Positions 8,296 to 16,392 of a stretch of 64,000 nucleotides of DNA are shown in pieces (the stretch's first letter is position 1; each line of letters opens with the position of its first letter). Position numbers and translations under genes: made by a program. Source of the stretch: JBGYPP01 sp041838515 (lineage in GTDB: Bacteria; Bacillota; Clostridia; Lachnospirales; Lachnospiraceae); NCBI GenBank assembly GCA_041838515.1, contig JBGYPP010000083.1:1-64000 (forward strand), in the 5' to 3' direction. The notes under the pieces were generated by a model, which was given only the letters and a program-made list of their open reading frames with translations, did not search any database and was not told the origin of the DNA.

Positions 8296-8321
8296 ACTCA
8301 AGTTCACCTCCCTCTCTTTTT
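8278..8321. terminator. Bidirectional terminator between the HAD gene and DUF1294/argG
   Basis: A 21-bp stem with a single A-C mismatch (arms 8278-8298 and 8301-8321) starts with five A and ends with five T, so it can terminate transcription in both directions. The rest of 7898-8277 holds only the weak small frame at 8092. Confidence 0.9.
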
Positions 8322-8652
8322 ACCACTCCCCAGAAAGCATCTTCGCCAAATCCGGCAGCTTCCACAGCAGGAGTATTTGCAGGCCCAGCAGCAGAGGCAC
8401 GCCAAAGCTGAATTGCCGGTGGCAGGTTTTGTGCCGCCACACCCACATGCCCAGCCAGGTGCCGGCGGCGCCAAAGACCAGGGCCAGGCCCAAGAGCCAT
8501 TTCTCCGGTATACGCCGCAGATAAAAGATGGCCAGCAATTTGTCCAAGCCCATCAGGCCAAAGGCCAGCGTATTGATGATAATCAGCGCTATGATGATAT
8601 TGGGCATATCCGGCAAGGCAATGCGGCCGGAGGCGGAAAGCAGGCTGCCCAT
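8320..8652 (-). CDS. DUF1294 family membrane protein
   Basis: The 110-residue product has about three hydrophobic segments. The family pattern is visible as NTLAFGLMGLDKLLA then RRIPEKWLLGLALVFGAAGTWLGMW and the HKTCHRQFSFGVPLLLGLQ end. DUF1294 proteins are small integral membrane proteins of unknown role. The start lies 3 bases after the argG stop, and GGGAGG inside the argG end supplies a ribosome site, so it is the second gene of an argG operon. Confidence 0.85.
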   Translation of the reverse strand: MGSLLSASGRIALPDMPNIIIALIIINTLAFGLMGLDKLLAIFYLRRIPEKWLLGLALVFGAAGTWLGMWVWRHKTCHRQFSFGVPLLLGLQILLLWKLPDLAKMLSGEW

Positions 8653-8655
8653 GGC

Positions 8656-9888
8656 TTAATCCTCCCGGCCAAAGACCTTACCCTGTTCGGCCAGGTTCAT
8701 GGCGCGTACCTTGGCGGAGAGGCCAAAGAGGTTGATAAATCCCTCGGCATCCTTATGGTTGTACAATTCGCCGGTGGTAAAGGAGGCTATGCTCTCATTG
8801 TAGAGGGAGTAGGGGGATTCGCTGCCGGCCTTGATGATATTGCCCTTGTACAATTTGAAGCGAACCTCGCCGGTGATATAGGTCTGGGTACTTTCCACAA
8901 AGGCCTGCATGGCCAGCCGCAGGGGGCAGAACCACTTGCCCTCGTAGACCATGGAGGCAAAATGTCCGCCCAGGCTCTTTTTGTATGCCAGCGTTTCTCT
9001 ATCCAGCACCAATTCCTCCAGTTGCCTGTGGGCTTCCATCCAGATGGTGCCGCCGGGGGTTTCATACACGCCCCGGGATTTCATGCCCACCACCCTGTTT
9101 TCCACTATGTCCACTATGCCTATGCCGTGGCGGCCGCCCAGCTCATTCAGCTCCTCCAATATCCGGGGCAGGGGCATATTTTCTCCGTTAAGGCTGACAG
9201 GCACGCCCTTTTCAAAGCGCATGGTTACATATTCGGACTCGTCCGGAGCATCCTGGGGCGTATTGCCCAATACCAGCAAATTTGCGTAATTGGGTTCTAA
9301 AGAGGGATCCTCCAGCTCCAGACCCTCGTGGCTGATATGCCAGAGGTTGCGGTCCCGGCTGTAGGAGGTGCTGGCGGAGAAGGGCAGGAAAATATCATGC
9401 TCCTGGCAATAGGCTATCTCCTCCTCCCTGGACTGCATGGTCCAGAGGGGATGGCGCCAGGCGGCGATAATCTCCAGGTCGGGAGCCAGGGCCTTGATGC
9501 CCAGCTCAAAGCGGATCTGGTCATTGCCCTTGCCTGTGGCGCCGTGGCAGATGGCCGTTGCGCCCTCCAGCCTGGCCATGTCTACCAACACAGAGGCGAT
9601 CAGCGGCCGGGCCATGGAGGTACCCAGCAGATACTTGTTCTCGTAGACGGCGCCGGCCTGCACGCAGGGCAGGATGAATTCCTGGCAGAAGCGGTCTACC
9701 ACATTGACTATATGCAGCTTGGAGGCGCCGCAGGAGATAGCCCTTTCCTCCAATCCCTCCAGTTCATCTCCCTGGCCGCAGTCTATGCATACGCAGATGA
9801 CCTCGTAGTCAAAATGCTCCTTTAGCCAGGGGATGATGGCCGTGGTGTCCAGGCCGCCGGAATACGCCAGAATCACTTTCTTGCTCAT
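8656..9888 (-). CDS. argG: Argininosuccinate synthase
   Basis: ArgG joins citrulline and aspartate using ATP in arginine synthesis. The 410-residue product starts MSKKVILAYSGGLDTT, with the PP-loop SGGLDTT at residues 10-16. It contains HGATGKGNDQIRFE, FSRD-like SYSRDRNLWHISHEG and the GRHGIG.VD core. ATG 9888 is preceded by GAAAGGAT. A longer frame to 9957 has no family support. argH is not in the window. Confidence 0.95.
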   Translation of the reverse strand: MSKKVILAYSGGLDTTAIIPWLKEHFDYEVICVCIDCGQGDELEGLEERAISCGASKLHIVNVVDRFCQEFILPCVQAGAVYENKYLLGTSMARPLIASVLVDMARLEGATAICHGATGKGNDQIRFELGIKALAPDLEIIAAWRHPLWTMQSREEEIAYCQEHDIFLPFSASTSYSRDRNLWHISHEGLELEDPSLEPNYANLLVLGNTPQDAPDESEYVTMRFEKGVPVSLNGENMPLPRILEELNELGGRHGIGIVDIVENRVVGMKSRGVYETPGGTIWMEAHRQLEELVLDRETLAYKKSLGGHFASMVYEGKWFCPLRLAMQAFVESTQTYITGEVRFKLYKGNIIKAGSESPYSLYNESIASFTTGELYNHKDAEGFINLFGLSAKVRAMNLAEQGKVFGRED

Positions 9889-10116
9889 GATGGGATCCTT
9901 TCTTGAACACGCAGATTTTTTTGTTAAAAATGTATATCTCTCGATGAAACTATACAAGAGTTGGGGCTAAAAATCAATATCCCGGAACGGGGGAATGGAG
10001 AGGAAATGGGGAATTTTGCGGGGTAGGGGGCGGGCCGGCTCCCTGCTCCGGGCGTATATGCCTGTGGGGTCTTTGGCGAAACAGGCCAATTTTGCGAAAA
10101 AAACAGGAAATAAATT

Positions 10117-10160
10117 TGTATGAATTTACATATTGCAGAATTTTGTAAACAGTATTACAA
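10117..10160. promoter_or_regulatory. Cluster of short inverted repeats, possible operator
   Basis: TGTATGAATTTACA at 10117-10130 has TGTA/TACA half sites. TTGTAAACAGTATTACAA at 10143-10160 is a perfect 6-bp inverted repeat with a 6-bp centre. A third overlapping palindrome, TTACAATGTAA, follows. The half-site style resembles ArgR boxes, and argG is divergent upstream, but it sits over 200 bases from argG, so this is inference. Confidence 0.35.
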
Positions 10161-10231
10161 TGTAATTGCAAGTAGGACAACCCTTTCTATTTGCAACCCT
10201 TATATATTTTCTTAATTTTTATACTCCCCTC

Positions 10232-10264
10232 AAAGCGGCTGCCAGCCCCCCTGGCGGCCGCTTT
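10232..10264. terminator. GC-rich hairpin, possible terminator
   Basis: Arms AAAGCGGCTGCCAG (10232-10245) and CTGGCGGCCGCTTT (10251-10264) pair over 14 bp with one G-T pair and a five-C loop. There is no T-run beyond the arm itself and no identified transcript to end, so its role is uncertain. Confidence 0.4.
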
Positions 10265-10271
10265 ACTTTGG

Positions 10272-10300
10272 TTTACTTTTGCCCATGGCTGTAATATACT
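10272..10300 (+). promoter_or_regulatory. Sigma-A promoter for the rRNA methyltransferase operon
   Basis: -35 TTTACT at 10272-10277, a 17-base spacer and -10 TATACT at 10295-10300. The start codon follows 36 bases later. Confidence 0.7.
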
Positions 10301-10336
10301 AATCGAATAAGGCATATTTATGGGAAAGAGGCGAGG

Positions 10337-11503
10337 ATGGAGCGTTTAGAATTGATCATTCCCTGTCATTTTGGCCTGGAATCTGTGGTCAAGCGGGAGG
10401 TGTATGACCTGGGATATGATATATCCAAGGTGTCGGACGGCAGGGTGGCTTTTTGGGGGGATGCGGAGGCCATAGCTCGGGCGAATATCCATATACGCTC
10501 GGGTGAGAGGGTGCTGGTCAAGCTGGGGGAGTTTCGGGCCGAGAGCTTTGAGGAGCTGTTTGAAGGCACCAAGGCTGTGCCGGTGGAGCGCTTTGTACCT
10601 CCCGCCGGCCGTTTTTGGGTGGCCAAGGCCAGCAGTGTGCGCAGCAAATTATTCTCCCCCTCGGACATACAGTCTGTGATGAAAAAAGCCATGGTGGAGC
10701 GTATGCGCCAGGCTTATGGGAATAGGGTGTTTGCCGAGGAGGGGGAGGCTTATCCGTTCCGGGTGTTTTTGCTGGAGGATAGGGTCACCGTGGCCCTGGA
10801 TACCACTGGGGAATCTCTGCACAAGCGGGGATACCGCAAATTGGCAGCCCCGGCGCCCATAGCGGAAAATCTGGCCGCCGGCATTCTGTCCCTCACACCC
10901 TTTGGTCCGGGGCGCATACTGGTGGATCCGTTTTGCGGCAGCGGAACTATAGCCATAGAGGCCGCACTGATGGTGGCCGGCGTGGCTCCCGGCGCCTACA
11001 GGGAGTTTTTGGCCCAGGCCTGGACCCATGTGCTCTCTCCCGGGGAGTGGGAGTCGCTGCGGCAGGAGGCCATAGAGGCGGAGAATAGGCAGGCGGAGGC
11101 GGATATACAGGCTTATGATATAGACCCCCGCATACTGGATGTGGCCAGGGCCAATGCCAAGGCCGCCGGCGTGGATCATATGATCCATTTCCAGGCCAGG
11201 CCGGTGTCAGCCCTCTCCCATCCAAAAAAATACGGTTTTTTGATCACCAATCCCCCCTATGGGCAAAGGCTGGAGGACGATGGGGAGCTGTTCCGGGCTT
11301 ATCAGGATTTGGGCCAGGCATATGCGGCTCTGGACAGCTGGAGCCTGCATGTGATCAGCGCTTATGAAAAGGCCCGGCAGGCGCTGGCCAGGGCTGTGGG
11401 CAGGCCTGCGGATAAGAACCGAAAAATCTACAATGGTATGTTAAAGACGTATCTATATCAATATTTGGGGCCTAAGCCGCCCAAGCGAAGGCGGCAGGGC
11501 TGA
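10337..11503 (+). CDS. THUMP-domain class I RNA methyltransferase (RlmL/YpsC type)
   Basis: The 388-residue product has an N-terminal ferredoxin-like/THUMP region (LELIIPCHFGLESVVKREVYDLGY; SIRSK-like SSVRSKLFSPSDIQ). A Rossmann methyltransferase follows with the SAM loop DPFCGSGTIAIEAA near residue 198 and the catalytic TNPPYGQR near residue 302. This is the pattern of the N2-guanine 23S rRNA methyltransferases (RlmL N-terminal half, B. subtilis YpsC). The exact target base cannot be told from sequence. It starts a run of closely packed genes. Confidence 0.88.
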   Translation: MERLELIIPCHFGLESVVKREVYDLGYDISKVSDGRVAFWGDAEAIARANIHIRSGERVLVKLGEFRAESFEELFEGTKAVPVERFVPPAGRFWVAKASSVRSKLFSPSDIQSVMKKAMVERMRQAYGNRVFAEEGEAYPFRVFLLEDRVTVALDTTGESLHKRGYRKLAAPAPIAENLAAGILSLTPFGPGRILVDPFCGSGTIAIEAALMVAGVAPGAYREFLAQAWTHVLSPGEWESLRQEAIEAENRQAEADIQAYDIDPRILDVARANAKAAGVDHMIHFQARPVSALSHPKKYGFLITNPPYGQRLEDDGELFRAYQDLGQAYAALDSWSLHVISAYEKARQALARAVGRPADKNRKIYNGMLKTYLYQYLGPKPPKRRRQG

Positions 11504-11555
11504 GCGGAGGGGAATTTGTGCCGCATGGCGGCGGTTCTGCCCGTGAGGAGGTTCT

Positions 11556-12173
11556 ATGGATAGAGAGAAGCAAAGCCCTTGGAAGCGGCTGGTGGTGGCC
11601 ACAGGCAATCAGGGGAAATGGCTCGAGGTGGGAGAATTGCTGGCGGATCTGGGCGTGGAGGCGCTGACCGCCGCCCAGGCGGGTTTGGCTATATCGGTGC
11701 AGGAGGACGGCAGCAGCTACGGGGAGAATGCGCTGCGCAAAGCCCGGGCCATCGCCTCCCCGGATCATATTTCCCTGGCGGATGACTCCGGACTGGAGAT
11801 AGACGCGCTGGGCGGGGAGCCGGGCCTTTACTCCGCCAGGTTTATGGGAGAGGATACTCCGGCACGGGTGAAGAATGCTGCCATTCTGGAGCGTATGGCG
11901 CAGGCCGGGGGCAGCCGAAGAGCCCGCTTTGTCTGCGCTATAGCCCTGATCTGGCCGGACGGGGAGGAGTTGGTGATAGAGGATAGTCTGGAGGGGCATA
12001 TATCGGAGGAGATGCGGGGTGAGGGGGGATTTGGTTACGACCCCATCTTTTGCCCTCTGGGCGGTGAGTTGAGCCTGGCCCAGATGGATCTGGCGCAGAA
12101 GAACCGTATCAGCCACCGGGGCAAGGCCCTGGCCAGGGCGAAAGAGGAAATAGGGAAGCGATGCGAGCGTTGA
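11556..12173 (+). CDS. rdgB: XTP/dITP diphosphatase (RdgB/HAM1)
   Basis: This enzyme removes deaminated purine triphosphates such as dITP and XTP. The 205-residue product has the N-terminal VVATGNQGKWLEV, then SYGENALRKARA, SLADDSGLEIDALGG.PGLYSAR and the late GEGGFGYDPIF and ISHRGKALA motifs. All the family signatures are present. The end overlaps the following phosphodiesterase by 13 bases. Confidence 0.94.
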   Translation: MDREKQSPWKRLVVATGNQGKWLEVGELLADLGVEALTAAQAGLAISVQEDGSSYGENALRKARAIASPDHISLADDSGLEIDALGGEPGLYSARFMGEDTPARVKNAAILERMAQAGGSRRARFVCAIALIWPDGEELVIEDSLEGHISEEMRGEGGFGYDPIFCPLGGELSLAQMDLAQKNRISHRGKALARAKEEIGKRCER

Positions 12174-12643
12174 TTATCAGCGATACCCACGGGAAACAAA
12201 GGCATTATTTGGAATTATTGAAAAAACAGCCCCAATGGGATGCCATATTCCACTGCGGGGATTTTGAGGGAGGAGAGCACAGCATAGTGTCGGCGGCTCC
12301 CTGCCGGGTACATATGGTCCGGGGAAATAATGACTTTGGCGGAGAATTGCCTAAGGAGATGGTAGTGTTCTTTGGCCCCTACAAGATCTGGCTGACCCAT
12401 GGGCATACCTATTACCCCGGCTCAGGCCTTGAGATGCTGGCCTCGGCGGCCAGGGCCAGGGGCGTGGATGTGGTCATGTTCGGCCATACACACAGGCCAG
12501 TGTTGGATCAGAGTTATGCAGGGCTGACCATGATCAATCCGGGCAGCATATCCTATCCCCGGCAGGAAAATGGGCGGCCCAGCTATGGCATTATGGAATT
12601 GGATAAGGAGGAGGGCTTGCACTTTACCCTGGCATATATATGA
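12161..12643 (+). CDS. YfcE/MJ0936-type metallophosphoesterase
   Basis: The 160-residue calcineurin-like phosphodiesterase has metal ligands in LIISDTHG (residues 4-11), HCGDFE, VRGNND and LTHGHTY, with a late GHTH and NPGSISYPR. These match the small YfcE family, which hydrolyses phosphodiesters in vitro. It commonly follows rdgB in Firmicutes. Its stop overlaps the next ATG (ATGA), so the genes are translationally coupled. Confidence 0.9.
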   Translation: MRALIISDTHGKQRHYLELLKKQPQWDAIFHCGDFEGGEHSIVSAAPCRVHMVRGNNDFGGELPKEMVVFFGPYKIWLTHGHTYYPGSGLEMLASAARARGVDVVMFGHTHRPVLDQSYAGLTMINPGSISYPRQENGRPSYGIMELDKEEGLHFTLAYI

Positions 12644-13383
12644 GAGATAAACCCAGACCCATGGAAAAATTTTCCCATTTTAAGGGCGGCCTCTATCAGA
12701 TTCTGCATGTGGCCAGGCATACGGAAACGGGGGAGGAGCTGGTTATCTACCAGGCCCTGTATGGGGATTTTGGCGTATATGCCAGGCCCTTGGATATGTT
12801 TATGTCGCCGGCGCCCCGGGAGGTGAGGGGCTGGAGGTTTTGCCGGCTGGGAGAGGACGGAGATGGCCATGTCGGCCAAGCAGCCCCCGGCGCTGCCCAT
12901 CCTGGACGGTGCTTTTCCGGGTTGGAGGTTTCCGGTGCGGAAGGCGCTGCCCAGCCTAGCTCAGGGCAAGCCGGTCCGGATGCTGCCGGGCCTAGCTCAG
13001 GGCAAGCCGGTCTGGATGCTGCCGGGCCTAGCTCAGGGCAAGCCGATTCGGATGCTGCCGGGCCTAGCTCAGGGCAAGCCGGTCCGGATGCTGCCCGGCC
13101 TTGCCGGCCGGCGCCCGGATTTTTGGAGTCGGCAGCCCCCGGCGCCCTGCGTCCTGAGCTGGAGTCAAGCCCGCTGATGCGCTTATTGGATGCGGACAGT
13201 CCGCAGGAGAAGGTCAAGCTGCTGCTCCGTTTCCGGGAGGAGTGGCAGAGGGGGGATTTGCTGGCCATGGCCACGGCCTATGACTTGGAGTTGGGGGAGG
13301 ATGAGGCGGATTCATCCATCTTTGAACGTCTGGTGGACACGCTGAGCCTGCGGGAGAAGTATTACGGCCGCCGTCTGCGCTGA
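12640..13383 (+). CDS. DUF1653 protein with an internal tandem-repeat linker
   Basis: The first about 60 residues match DUF1653 (FKGGLYQILHVARHTETGEELVIYQALYGDFGVYARPLDMFMS), a small domain of unknown function. Residues 106-153 are four copies of a 12-residue repeat of the type PSSGQAGPDAAG. A second, helical segment follows (SSPLMRLLDADSPQEKVKLLLRFREEW and on to the end), so the repeat acts as a linker between two folded parts. The C-terminal part is not recognised. ATG 12640 overlaps the previous stop; ATG 12661 is possible. Confidence 0.75.
   Translation: MRDKPRPMEKFSHFKGGLYQILHVARHTETGEELVIYQALYGDFGVYARPLDMFMSPAPREVRGWRFCRLGEDGDGHVGQAAPGAAHPGRCFSGLEVSGAEGAAQPSSGQAGPDAAGPSSGQAGLDAAGPSSGQADSDAAGPSSGQAGPDAARPCRPAPGFLESAAPGALRPELESSPLMRLLDADSPQEKVKLLLRFREEWQRGDLLAMATAYDLELGEDEADSSIFERLVDTLSLREKYYGRRLR
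12955..13098 (+). repeat. 36-bp direct repeats x4 inside the DUF1653 gene
   Basis: Units start with CCTAGCTCAGGGCAAGCC at 12955, 12991, 13027 and 13063 and differ by a few bases. The 36-base unit keeps the reading frame and codes for a 12-residue Pro/Ser/Gly/Ala repeat. Unit number may vary between strains. Confidence 0.95.
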
Positions 13384-13392
13384 GGAGGGCAT

Positions 13393-15135
13393 ATGCTGTA
13401 TGGAAAGGGCATAAGGGGCAGGTTTCTCCGGCGGCCCAATCGCTTCACCGCCTGGGTGGAGGTGGAGGGACAGCCTGTGCTCTGCCATGTAAAGAATACG
13501 GGCAGATGCAGGGAATTGCTCTCGGAGGGGAGCTGGGTCTGCCTGCAAAAGGCGGATAGGGCAGGCCGGGCCACCCTATACGATCTGGTGGCCGTCTATA
13601 AGGGGGACCGACTGGTCAATATCGATTCCCAGGCGCCAAATAAGGTGGTGGGAGAGTGGCTGGAGGCCGGAGGCCTGGGCGAATATTTTCTCCTACAAAG
13701 GGAAAAGGCCTGTGGGGGCAGCCGCCTGGATTTTTATATGGAAAGGCCCAATGGCCGTCAGGTATGGATAGAGGTCAAGGGGGTTACGCTGGAGGAGGGG
13801 GGGCGTATGCTCTTTCCGGATGCGCCCTCGGAGCGGGCCATAAGGCATCTGGGGCATTTGGAGGCCTTGGCCGGAGCGGGTCATGAGGCCTATGTCCTTT
13901 TTGTCATCCAAATGGAGGGGGCCTTGGTATTTCTGCCCAATGCCTTGGCCCACCGGGATTTTGCCCTGGCCCTGTACCGGGCGGCCCGGGCCGGGGTGGG
14001 TGTGCTGGCCTATGGTTGCCGGGTTCGGGAGGAGGAGTTGGCCATAGACCGGCCCCTGCCGGTCCTGTTGCCCATAGAGGAGCCTTTGCTGGAATGGTAC
14101 GATGCCCACAAACGGGATTTGCCCTGGAGGCGCCAGCCCCAGCCATATAACACCTGGGTGTCGGAGATTATGCTCCAACAGACCAGGGTGGAGGCGGTTT
14201 TGCCCTATTATACGCGGTTTATGGAAGCGGCACCTACTGTGGAGGCCTTGGCGGCCTTGCCCCAGGAGAAATTGATGAAGCTGTGGGAGGGTTTGGGATA
14301 TTACCGGAGGGCCAAAAATCTCCACAGGGCAGCGGGCATGGTGGCCGAGTCCGGGCGGTGGCCTGACAGTCCGCAGGCTTGGAGGGAGCTGCCCGGGGTG
14401 GGGGAGTATACGGCCGGGGCGATTTGCTCCATAGCCATGGGCATGCGGGAGCCGGCAGTGGATGGCAATGCTATGCGGGTCTTTGCCCGCCTGGCCGCCT
14501 ACAGCCGCCCCATAGACCAGGAGGCAGCCCGGGTCTTTGTCCGAGCCCTGGTACGTGCATTGCTGCCCCGGGATAGGGCGGGAGACTTTAACCAGGCGCT
14601 GATGGATCTGGCCGGGGAGCTGTGCAAGCCCGGGCAGCCTCTCTGCGGTTCCTGTCCTTTGGCGTTTAGCTGTAATGCGCACAGGGCCGGCCTGGAGGCG
14701 CAGCTGCCTGGAAAATCCCCAAAAAAAGCGCGAAAAGTGGAAAGAAAAACCATATTGGCCGTGCTGTGCCGGGGAAAGCTGGCACTGGAGTACTCCGGGC
14801 AGGGGCTTTTGTCCGGACTGTATGGCCTGCCCTCCCTGGCAGGCCATGTGGGGCTAAAGGAGTTGGCAGCGGTTCTTGAGAGGGAATTTGGCCTGGCTCC
14901 GGGGGAGGCGCGGGTCAGCGCCCTGCCGGAGGCCAAACATATTTTCACCCACAGGGAATGGCATATGTGGGGATATTTGTTGGAGTTGGATGCCCTGCCC
15001 GCTGTGCTGCCGCCCTCTTGGACATGGGCCGGGCTGGAGGATATGGAGGAGGCTTATGCGCTGCCCAGCGCGTATAAGCCCTACAAGCAGGCCTTGGAAG
15101 ATAGGATTCGCAGGGGGCAGACAGTGGAGGATTAG
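13393..15135 (+). CDS. SfsA-MutY fusion protein
   Basis: Two families in one 580-residue frame. Residues 1 to about 222 match SfsA, a nuclease-fold DNA-binding protein (RRPNRFTAWVEVEG, HVKNTGRC.ELL, LDFYME and WIEVKGVTLEE). From about 228 it is a complete adenine glycosylase MutY: LPWRRQPQPYNTWVSEIMLQ with catalytic Glu258, the HhH loop LPGVGEYTAGA, catalytic Asp357 in VDGNAMRV, a 4Fe-4S site with Cys411, 418, 421 and 427, and a C-terminal NUDIX-like domain (EAKHIFTHREWHMWG) that recognises 8-oxoG. There is no stop or ribosome site at the junction. It would remove A mispaired with 8-oxoG. Confidence 0.92.
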   Translation: MLYGKGIRGRFLRRPNRFTAWVEVEGQPVLCHVKNTGRCRELLSEGSWVCLQKADRAGRATLYDLVAVYKGDRLVNIDSQAPNKVVGEWLEAGGLGEYFLLQREKACGGSRLDFYMERPNGRQVWIEVKGVTLEEGGRMLFPDAPSERAIRHLGHLEALAGAGHEAYVLFVIQMEGALVFLPNALAHRDFALALYRAARAGVGVLAYGCRVREEELAIDRPLPVLLPIEEPLLEWYDAHKRDLPWRRQPQPYNTWVSEIMLQQTRVEAVLPYYTRFMEAAPTVEALAALPQEKLMKLWEGLGYYRRAKNLHRAAGMVAESGRWPDSPQAWRELPGVGEYTAGAICSIAMGMREPAVDGNAMRVFARLAAYSRPIDQEAARVFVRALVRALLPRDRAGDFNQALMDLAGELCKPGQPLCGSCPLAFSCNAHRAGLEAQLPGKSPKKARKVERKTILAVLCRGKLALEYSGQGLLSGLYGLPSLAGHVGLKELAAVLEREFGLAPGEARVSALPEAKHIFTHREWHMWGYLLELDALPAVLPPSWTWAGLEDMEEAYALPSAYKPYKQALEDRIRRGQTVED

Positions 15136-15165
15136 GCTCCCTATGGATAGAAAGCAGGTGTTTGG

Positions 15166-16194
15166 ATGAAACTCTTATCTATAGCCATACCTTGTTACAA
15201 TTCTGCCGCTTATATGGGCAAGTGCATAGATTCCCTGCTGGTGGGCGGGGAGGATGTGGAAATCCTGGTGGTGAATGACGGGTCTTTTAAGGACAATACG
15301 GCCCAAATCGCCGATGATTACGCCCGCCGCTATCCCAATATAGTCAGGGCCATACACAAGGAGAACGGGGGGCACGGATCGGCGGTGAACGCCGGTCTGG
15401 ATCAGGCCAGCGGCCTGTTTTTTAAGGTTGTGGACAGCGATGATTGGGTGCAGGCCGAGGCTTACGGGGAGATACTGGCCACTCTGCGGGAGTTCGCCGG
15501 GGGAGGCCGCTGTCTGGATATGCTGATCAGCAATTTCGTCTATGAGAAAGAGGGGGAGAGCCGCAAGAAAATCATGCGCTACCATAGGATACTGCCCCTG
15601 CAGCGGGTTTTTGGCTGGGAGGACTGCCGTTACTTTCCTCTGTGGCGCTATATATTGATGCACTCTGTTATTTTTCGCACCAAATTGTTAAAGGAATGCG
15701 GCCTGCGGCTTCCGGAACACACGTTCTACGTGGACAATCTTTATGTCTTTGAGCCCCTGCCCTATGTGAAAAATATGTATTATCTGGATGTGAATTTTTA
15801 CCGGTACTACATAGGCAGGCAGGACCAGTCCGTCAATGAGCAGGTCATGCTCTCCCGCATAGACCAGCAGCTGCTGGTCAGCCGCCGTATTATAGATTAT
15901 TTTGTGGAACACAAGGCCCTCATATCCAAGCAGAGGCGCCTGTTCCAATATATGCGCAATTATGTGGAGTTGATGATGACAGTTTCCTCTGCCCTGTTGG
16001 TGCGGGGGGGCGAGCCGGAGCATCTGGAGAAGAAAAAGGCGCTGTGGGCGTATTTGCAGCAAAAGGACCGCTGGCTGTACTGGCGGCTCAGGAATGATTT
16101 TTTGGGGAATCTGCTGCATCTGCCCGGCCGGGGAGGCCGCCGTCTGACGGTGGAGAGTTATAAGATTTGCCAGAAATTGTTCCAATTCAATTGA
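15166..16194 (+). CDS. Glycosyltransferase family 2
   Basis: The GT-A fold product is 342 residues long. It has the N-terminal LSIAIPCYNSAAYMGKCIDSLL, the nucleotide-binding ILVVNDGS, GHGSAVNAGLDQASG and the metal motif VVDSDDW. The C-terminal half is helical and without membrane segments. The sugar donor and acceptor cannot be inferred. It follows sfsA-mutY by 30 bases and is closed by a terminator. Confidence 0.85.
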   Translation: MKLLSIAIPCYNSAAYMGKCIDSLLVGGEDVEILVVNDGSFKDNTAQIADDYARRYPNIVRAIHKENGGHGSAVNAGLDQASGLFFKVVDSDDWVQAEAYGEILATLREFAGGGRCLDMLISNFVYEKEGESRKKIMRYHRILPLQRVFGWEDCRYFPLWRYILMHSVIFRTKLLKECGLRLPEHTFYVDNLYVFEPLPYVKNMYYLDVNFYRYYIGRQDQSVNEQVMLSRIDQQLLVSRRIIDYFVEHKALISKQRRLFQYMRNYVELMMTVSSALLVRGGEPEHLEKKKALWAYLQQKDRWLYWRLRNDFLGNLLHLPGRGGRRLTVESYKICQKLFQFN

Positions 16195-16202
16195 GTTTTT
16201 AG

Positions 16203-16240
16203 GGCTGCCGCCATCCGTTATGGAGGGGGCAGCCTTTTTT
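16203..16240 (+). terminator. Rho-independent terminator after the glycosyltransferase
   Basis: The outer stem GGCTGCC (16203-16209) pairs with GGCAGCC (16228-16234), with an inner CC.CC/GG.GG extension, followed by six T. Confidence 0.8.
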
Positions 16241-16392
16241 GAGGGGGTATCCTTTTGCTTTGTTTTTGGAAGAGGGAGCTTGAGGGATTTTTTTCAGAAA
16301 TCCCTTCGTAAAAGAAGCGATACCGCTGCCGTTTCCGGCCCATCCGCCCATGGATTGGCGCACGGGGCCGTGAAACGGGCAGGGGGCAATGT

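Larger units (their letters stand above)
9889..10336. other. Divergent regulatory region between argG and the rRNA methyltransferase
   Basis: No gene is seen here. The part near argG is AT-rich and contains TTGTATAGTTTCATCGAG and TATACA on the minus strand, possibly promoter or arginine-repressor sequence, but not clear enough to assign. 9990-10070 is GC-rich without a recognised motif. 10111-10165 holds three short inverted repeats (see separate entry). 10232-10264 is a hairpin and 10272-10300 a promoter. Confidence 0.5.

Noticed and set aside
16280..16304. AGGGATTT/AAATCCCT hairpin as a terminator for the PAP2 gene
   Set aside because: There is no T-run on the minus strand and the loop position is poor; left unassigned.
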